A stretch of DNA of 10,516 bases, taken from assembly GCA_003644275.1 (NCBI GenBank), contig QNBY01000020.1, forward strand, positions 1-10,516, read 5' to 3'. Numbering within the stretch: position 1 is the first letter of the stretch; every line of letters begins with the position of its first letter. The translations under genes and the position numbers were made by a program. Below, in pieces: positions 6,175-10,516 of the stretch. Source of the DNA: Planctomycetota bacterium. GTDB taxonomy: Bacteria > Planctomycetota > B143-G9. The notes under the pieces were generated by a model that did not search any database, was not told the DNA's origin, and was given only the letters and a program-made list of their open reading frames with translations.

Positions 6175-7236
6175 TCATCCTTGAGGGGGAGGGGGAGGGG
6201 GAGGAGGATCGGGCAGGGTCTCCGGCTCGGGAGGTCCGGGCTCTCCGCCACCACCGCCGCCGGTCTCCCCGCCGGGCTCGGGCGCGATGGCGGGCTCCAC
6301 GTTGGAGGTGGGATCGGGAACGTCGCTCGAATCCTGCGTGGCGCGCGTCTGGTCCATCTTGTCCTCGACATCCTTTCCGACGGTCTCCTCGCCGACCTCC
6401 GGCTCCGCGCCGGGCATCTCCATCGAGGGCTTCGCCGCGTAGCGCGCCGGGTTGAAGTCCGGGGAGAAGGAATGCGAGCCCATGCTCTCCTCCACGGGGG
6501 CGTCCGCCTTGAACATGGTGCCGAACCCGTTCATCCCTATCTCGAGCAGCCTCTTGCGGCCTACGGTGCGGATCTCGCCCTTCACCAGGTCCTTCACCCA
6601 CACGCGCCCGCTCTTGACGTACACGAAGGTCTTGGTGGGCGTTACCGCCACGATGAACTCGGTGCCGCGCACGCCGGCTATCGCGGTGGGGGTCTTCACC
6701 TGATAGTTGGAGCGGGTCACCCGGTAGGAACGGCCGCGGGCGCGGGCGCGGGCCCTGTCGCGCCTCTCCTTCCACCCGGCCTTCCGGCCGTCCTTCACGT
6801 TGGAGCCCAGCTTCCCTTCCTTCAACTCGAGCTGCGTGGTGATGTCCCCGCTGGGCTCGACGCGCCTCGCCTTTATCGTCAGCTTCGCGTTCTCGCTCAG
6901 CGTGAGCACCGTGGGGTTCTTCTCTCCGTCCGCCGGTTTGCCCGGCACGTTGAAGAGGGTTATCTCCATGTAACTCTTGGCGGCGACCTCTATCCGGTCG
7001 CCCTCGCGGACCACGAAGCCCACGGCGGCCGGGAACTTGTCCTCCCCGCGGAAGATCTCGGCCGTCCCCTCCAGCTTCGTCACCTTGCCGGCCTCCTGCG
7101 GCTGCTTCGCCTCAGCCGCGGCCTCCGCCTTCTTGGCCGTGTCCAACTCCGCCCTTTTCTTGCCCGCGGCCTCGCCCCAGGCGGACGCCTGAAAGGCGAA
7201 CAGCACGAGCGCGATCAGTATGGCCGCTCTCTTCAT
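6175..7236 (-). CDS. FecR-domain periplasmic protein
   Basis: 353 aa. The ATG at 7236 is supported by GGGGAG 6 bases upstream. Signal peptide at 1-19, cleavage likely after ASA, so the protein is exported. A K/A-rich helical segment (about 25-48) precedes a FecR domain at about 50-215. The diagnostic block is VKTPTAIAGVRGTEFIVAV (180-198), followed by a YVKSGRVWV strand. In FecR proteins this region forms the beta-rich periplasmic domain, but here there is no N-terminal anti-sigma helix bundle and no membrane anchor, so it is not a classical iron-dicitrate regulator. Odd features: an Arg-Ala run (RARARARGR, 161-169) inside the domain, and a C-terminal third rich in Pro, Gly and Glu that ends in eight consecutive prolines. 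Sixteen bases separate it from the outer-membrane barrel gene upstream, so the two form an operon. Domain call is firm; the partner is inferred. Confidence 0.9.
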   Translation of the reverse strand: MKRAAILIALVLFAFQASAWGEAAGKKRAELDTAKKAEAAAEAKQPQEAGKVTKLEGTAEIFRGEDKFPAAVGFVVREGDRIEVAAKSYMEITLFNVPGKPADGEKNPTVLTLSENAKLTIKARRVEPSGDITTQLELKEGKLGSNVKDGRKAGWKERRDRARARARGRSYRVTRSNYQVKTPTAIAGVRGTEFIVAVTPTKTFVYVKSGRVWVKDLVKGEIRTVGRKRLLEIGMNGFGTMFKADAPVEESMGSHSFSPDFNPARYAAKPSMEMPGAEPEVGEETVGKDVEDKMDQTRATQDSSDVPDPTSNVEPAIAPEPGGETGGGGGGEPGPPEPETLPDPPPPPPPPQG

Positions 7237-7252
7237 CTGTCTCTCCCCTCGA

Positions 7253-8251
7253 TCAATACCGCCACTCGATGCCGAACGTGATGATGTTCCTCGAGTAGTC
7301 GTAATTCGTCTCGTTGGAGTTGTTCTCTACGTAAGTGTACCTCGCAAAAGCGGAAATGCCGTGCCCGAAAGGCCGCCGCAACACCGCGTTGAAGATGGTG
7401 CGCTTGTCCACCCGCGATACGTGCGTGGTGGGATTCTCCAGCCTGTAGTCGCGGTAGTGGTAGCTCGCCGACAGCTCGCCCTCCACCTCCCACAGAAGTT
7501 TCGTGTGGAATCCCAGGAACACCTTCGGCCCCGCGTAGGACACGTACTGCTCGTCCGCCTTCAGGTAGTTGTAACTCACGTACCCCTTGAACCAGGTGTC
7601 CCGCTTGAGAAGGTACGTCTCCGAGAAGCGCACGAGGTAATCCACCGCGTCGTACATGTCGTCGCTCGCCAGCTTGTAGTTCAGCACCTCGGCGGAGAGC
7701 GTCACCGAGCCCAGCCACTTGTTGCTCTGCTCGTAGTAGAACGTGGGGGAGAACCGCACGGTGTTCAGGTAGGTGGTGTTGTCCAGAAGATACATGTTGG
7801 CCGAGAGCGGGAAGTACAGGTAGCTCGGCCGCTTGCTCCAGAACCCGAACAGAAGCAGCGAGTGCGTCTGTATCTCCATGTACTCCACGTCCGAGTGCGC
7901 CGCGTTGTAGAAGTCGTACTGCGCCCCGAGCTTCCAGTTCCCCTTCTTGAAGGGCGTGGCCCGGAGCGTGACCGTCGTCACCAGCTTGTCCGTGCCGTAG
8001 TCGGGAACGAGATCCTCGTCCTCGTTCAGCAGCACCACGTTGTCGTCGTACTGCCAGTAGAGCCCCACCTTTATCTCCAGCCAGTCGTACTTCTTCTCAT
8101 CCTTCGACACCTTGGGCGGAGCCACTTTCTCCGGCTTCTGCTTTATGTCCTTCGTGCCCTCCGGATTGGGAGCTGCGAAGGCGGCCGAACCCGCGAAAAG
8201 GAAGACGCCCGCGACGGCGAGCACGAAGAACGCTCTCAAAACGGACTTCAT
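7253..8251 (-). CDS. Outer-membrane beta-barrel protein
   Basis: 332 aa. The ATG at 8251 is preceded by AAGGAGAGGG with a suitable spacer. Signal peptide at 1-26 (cleavage after AFA), then a proline/lysine-rich linker (27-53) and a series of about 10-residue amphipathic strands rich in Tyr, Trp and Phe (for example WLEIKVGLYWQYDDNV, VTLRATPFKKG, HSLLLFGFW). The chain ends ITFGIEWRY; a C-terminal aromatic residue after alternating hydrophobics is the usual signal recognised by the BAM complex. The early YDDNV motif is common in outer-membrane barrels of unknown cargo. I count roughly 12-14 possible strands by eye. It is the first gene of a two-gene operon with the FecR-domain gene and is divergent from the CHASE2 cyclase. 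Outer-membrane location is well supported; channel, transporter or structural role is unknown. Confidence 0.85.
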   Translation of the reverse strand: MKSVLRAFFVLAVAGVFLFAGSAAFAAPNPEGTKDIKQKPEKVAPPKVSKDEKKYDWLEIKVGLYWQYDDNVVLLNEDEDLVPDYGTDKLVTTVTLRATPFKKGNWKLGAQYDFYNAAHSDVEYMEIQTHSLLLFGFWSKRPSYLYFPLSANMYLLDNTTYLNTVRFSPTFYYEQSNKWLGSVTLSAEVLNYKLASDDMYDAVDYLVRFSETYLLKRDTWFKGYVSYNYLKADEQYVSYAGPKVFLGFHTKLLWEVEGELSASYHYRDYRLENPTTHVSRVDKRTIFNAVLRRPFGHGISAFARYTYVENNSNETNYDYSRNIITFGIEWRY

Positions 8252-8283
8252 GATAGTTCCCTCTCCTTGCCTTTGCTCCCGTT

Positions 8284-8312
8284 ATTCTACAGGCGCAAAA
8301 AAAGCGTGTCAA
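8284..8312 (-). promoter_or_regulatory. Near-consensus sigma70-type promoter of the barrel-fecR operon
   Basis: On the - strand, a perfect -35 TTGACA (8312-8307) and a -10 TAGAAT (8289-8284, five of six) are separated by exactly 17 bases. Transcription should start near 8277, giving a leader of about 26 bases that contains the Shine-Dalgarno sequence of the barrel gene. Confidence 0.85.
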
Positions 8313-8332
8313 GAAACTCGCGCCGTTTGACA
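8307..8332. promoter_or_regulatory. Back-to-back -35 elements with shared 14-base centre
   Basis: The two -35 hexamers form TGTCAA-N14-TTGACA. The 14-base centre (8313-8326) is the only DNA between them, and AAAC (8314-8317) and GTTT (8325-8328) form a smaller inverted repeat about 8321. The arrangement would let one factor bound here affect both promoters. No specific operator is recognised. Confidence 0.45.
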
Positions 8333-8355
8333 GCCCGCCGCCGGGACACTACAAT
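8327..8355 (+). promoter_or_regulatory. Near-consensus sigma70-type promoter of the CHASE2 cyclase
   Basis: A perfect -35 TTGACA (8327-8332) and a -10 TACAAT (8350-8355, five of six) are separated by exactly 17 bases. The start point is expected at about 8361-8363, only 3-5 bases before the ATG at 8366, so the transcript should be leaderless or nearly so. Confidence 0.85.
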
Positions 8356-8365
8356 TGCCCCACGC

Positions 8366-10516
8366 ATGAGCGTCTTCCTACGCCGCCTCCTCATCGCCCT
8401 CGTCATCGGCCTCCTCGGAGCCCTCTCCTTCGGGGGGCTCGCCATGGCGCGCATCCCCTTCTTCGAGCGCTTCGAGAACGCCTCCTACGACATGCGCATG
8501 TCGCTGCGCGCCTCGCTGCGGCCGGGAAGCGTGGAGCAGTGGGACAGCGTCGTCTTCGTGGACATAGACGACTACTCCCTCTCCGAGATGACCTTCCCCG
8601 TCCCCCGCGACATGTACGCCGTGGTCCTCGACGCCCTGCGCGAGGCCGGCGCGAAGGCGATAGGCTTCGATATCCTCTTCGCCGAACGCGCCACCCGCCG
8701 CCTCACCCAGGCGGACTGGGACGACCTGCACTATTCCGTCTACGAGGTCTTCGAGAAGGGCGGCAAGCCCGACCGCCTCGAGAACGAGATACACGCCGCC
8801 ATAGACCGCATCCGCTCCCAGGACCCCGACTTCTCCGTCTGCTCCGCCGCCTCCGCGCACGGCCACGTCTATTTCCCCACCGCCTTCACCAACGACCCCG
8901 GCGTCCCCACCTGGCGGGCCTACCGCGCCGAGCTCGAACGCCTCGAGAAGAGCGGCGTCGTCTCCCGCCTCGTCGCCCTATTCGGCAGGTACAAAGACGA
9001 GTTCGCCTCCCTCTGGTTCTCCCGGACCTCCTATTCCGCGAGGGCCCGCGTCGTCCGCCGCCTCCTCGCCCGCGCCCGCGACAAGGCGCTCTCCAAGCAA
9101 GTCCTCCTCCCGAGCGGCGACGTGGCGCCCCTCGTCCTCGCCCGCATGGCCATGGAGATAGACCGCCGCGCCCGCGACCTCCTCGCCTACCAGGTGGCCT
9201 CCTCCCCCGCCGAGTTCGCCCGCTACTACAACACCTTCCCCGAGGACCGCAGGGCCGTGGACGAACGCCTCATGCGCGAGCTGCGCTTCAACGAGGCCGA
9301 GCTCCGCAACGCCGCCCGCGGCATATTCCAGAACATGATCTTCCGCGAGATAGTCGCCGCCTGGGAGAAGGCCCGCCGCTCCGACCCCTCCGCCCGCCTC
9401 ACCGACGTCTGCCGCTCCTGGTTCCGAAACAGCCTCTCCCGCCGCTTCGACAACATCGTCTTCGAGGACGACGACATCTTCTCCCGCCCCTTCGCCCCCG
9501 CCGAGCGCATGTTGCGCGAATACCTCCTCTTCCTCGGAGGAATGGAGCGCCCCGCCCTCGTCTCGGACCTCCCCTTCAGCTACGACGCCATCCCCCCGCT
9601 GCTCTGCTACCTCGAATCCTCCCCCCGCCCCACCTACATCCAGATAATCCCCGACGAGGACGGCGTGGTCCGCCACTGGATCCCCCTTCACGCCTATTCC
9701 GGCCGCATCCCCCGGTTCGAGGGCCGCGCCCGCGTCTATCCCCTCATGTCCTTCCAGCTCGTCCTCGACTACCTCGGCGTCCGCCTCGAGGACGTCCGCG
9801 TCCGCCCCGGCCACTCCATCACCGTCCCCGTCCCCGGCGGCGAGCCCTACGTCATCCCCATGGACGATTCCTTCCGCGTCAACCTCAACTGGGTGAACGG
9901 CGACTTCCTCGAATCCTTCTCCCACATCTCCTTCCTGGAGATATACAACAACTACCTCACCTGGCTCGAGCAAGAGCGTAACGGCGAGACCTCGGAGGGC
10001 GACTACCTGGCCGACAGGCTCCGCCCCGCCGTGCAGGGCAAGATAGTGCTCGTCGGCCTCACCGCCACGGGAACGCACGACTACAACCCCATCCCGCTCA
10101 GCCCCCGCTACCCCATGGTGGGCGCGCACGCCAACTTCATCTCCAACTTCTTCACCCGCCGCTTCATCAGGAAGGTCTCGCCGGACGCCGACTTCCTCCT
10201 CACCTTCTCCGTCCTCCTCTTCCTCTGCCTCGTCCTGCCGCTGCTGCCCTACGCGCTGAGCTTCGTCTTCTTCCTCCTCGTCCTGGCGGGCTGGGCCGCC
10301 GCCTCCTGGTTCCTCCTGCTCGACGACGTTTGGGTGAACTCCTTCTACACCCTCGCGGGCGGCGTCACGTGCGGCATCGCCATGTTCGCCGCGAAGTACA
10401 TCGTCGAGTCCCGCTCCCGCGCGCGCCTGAAGAAGCTCTTCTCCTACTACCTCTCCCCCAAGCTCGTGGACGACATGGCCGATAAGCTCACCGAGGTGAA
10501 GCTCGGCGGCGATAAG
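8366..10516 (+). CDS. CHASE2-domain transmembrane adenylate/guanylate cyclase, 3' end outside window
   Basis: 717 codons are present with no stop, so the gene runs off the right edge. Seen: one N-terminal membrane helix (about 6-28), a long periplasmic CHASE2 sensor, three membrane helices (about 609-682), then the lead-in of a class III nucleotide cyclase (LKKLFSYYLSPKLVDDM, 688-704, then KLGGDK). CHASE2 marks are VVFVDIDDYSL (62-72), AKAIGFDILFAE (96-107), DEDGVVRHWIPL (430-441) and KIVLVGLTATGTHDYNPIPL (559-578). Family members use the periplasmic domain to control cAMP/cGMP synthesis in the cytoplasm. The metal-binding Asp residues lie beyond the window, so activity cannot be judged. Between the two CHASE2 halves is an extra, mostly helical, R/E-rich block of about 215 residues (about 176-390). 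The ATG at 8366 has no ribosome binding site but keeps the first membrane helix. It is divergent from the barrel-fecR operon. Confidence 0.92.
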   Translation, partial: MSVFLRRLLIALVIGLLGALSFGGLAMARIPFFERFENASYDMRMSLRASLRPGSVEQWDSVVFVDIDDYSLSEMTFPVPRDMYAVVLDALREAGAKAIGFDILFAERATRRLTQADWDDLHYSVYEVFEKGGKPDRLENEIHAAIDRIRSQDPDFSVCSAASAHGHVYFPTAFTNDPGVPTWRAYRAELERLEKSGVVSRLVALFGRYKDEFASLWFSRTSYSARARVVRRLLARARDKALSKQVLLPSGDVAPLVLARMAMEIDRRARDLLAYQVASSPAEFARYYNTFPEDRRAVDERLMRELRFNEAELRNAARGIFQNMIFREIVAAWEKARRSDPSARLTDVCRSWFRNSLSRRFDNIVFEDDDIFSRPFAPAERMLREYLLFLGGMERPALVSDLPFSYDAIPPLLCYLESSPRPTYIQIIPDEDGVVRHWIPLHAYSGRIPRFEGRARVYPLMSFQLVLDYLGVRLEDVRVRPGHSITVPVPGGEPYVIPMDDSFRVNLNWVNGDFLESFSHISFLEIYNNYLTWLEQERNGETSEGDYLADRLRPAVQGKIVLVGLTATGTHDYNPIPLSPRYPMVGAHANFISNFFTRRFIRKVSPDADFLLTFSVLLFLCLVLPLLPYALSFVFFLLVLAGWAAASWFLLLDDVWVNSFYTLAGGVTCGIAMFAAKYIVESRSRARLKKLFSYYLSPKLVDDMADKLTEVKLGGDK

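Noticed and set aside
6177..7236. FecR-type regulator of iron-dicitrate transport
   Set aside because: There is no anti-sigma helix bundle, membrane anchor, sigma factor gene or TonB-dependent receptor in the window. The outer-membrane neighbour lacks a plug domain.
6151..7281. 376-codon + strand frame opposite the FecR-domain gene
   Set aside because: The opposite strand carries a signal peptide and the FecR signature. This frame begins next to a terminator and shows no domain.
8539..9981. 480-codon R/P-rich + strand frame within the cyclase gene
   Set aside because: It is a shifted reading of the CHASE2 protein, whose true frame runs uninterrupted from 8366 to the window end with clear family motifs.
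8978..10129. 383-codon - strand frame opposite the cyclase
   Set aside because: G/E/V-rich shadow with no start signal or domain.
1..10516. Defence system or mobile element
   Set aside because: Endonuclease V is a housekeeping repair enzyme. No transposase, integrase, toxin-antitoxin pair, repeats of CRISPR type or attachment site was seen.

Overview
GC-rich, gene-dense bacterial DNA from a diderm (Gram-negative-type) organism. One gene encodes an outer-membrane beta-barrel with a signal peptide and an aromatic C-terminal residue, and its operon partner is a FecR-domain periplasmic protein. Isoleucine is often written ATA despite the high GC content (23 ATA, 13 ATC, 0 ATT in the three genes I counted). 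I cannot place the phylum; an uncultured lineage is plausible. There are seven genes, two of them cut by the window edges, and no gene-free stretch longer than about 115 bases. I saw no tRNA, rRNA, CRISPR array, insertion sequence or phage gene.

Bases 1-4851 (+ strand): a tightly packed presumptive operon. It runs from a large HEAT-repeat protein (5' end outside the window) to a small NTF2/SnoaL-like protein, endonuclease V (nfi, all catalytic residues present), and a single-pass membrane-anchored protein with a predicted parallel beta-helix. Gaps are 8, 10 and 19 bases. Its promoter lies upstream of the window.

Bases 4851-6122 (- strand): a stand-alone gene for a four-helix membrane protein with a large aromatic periplasmic loop carrying repeated YNxW motifs and a K/E-rich repetitive tail. 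It has its own candidate promoter and a very good intrinsic terminator that abuts the stop codon of the convergent + strand operon.

Bases 6124-10516: a divergent module. A two-gene operon on the - strand (outer-membrane beta-barrel, then FecR-domain protein, ending in an intrinsic terminator) faces a + strand gene for a CHASE2-type transmembrane adenylate/guanylate cyclase, which is cut by the right edge just as the cyclase domain begins. The 114-base gap between them holds two near-consensus sigma70-type promoters placed back to back. The cyclase promoter is so close to the ATG that its mRNA should be essentially leaderless. Inference: this looks like an envelope-spanning sensory unit (outer-membrane barrel, periplasmic FecR domain, CHASE2 periplasmic sensor, cytoplasmic cyclic-nucleotide output), and it is the most interesting part of the window.
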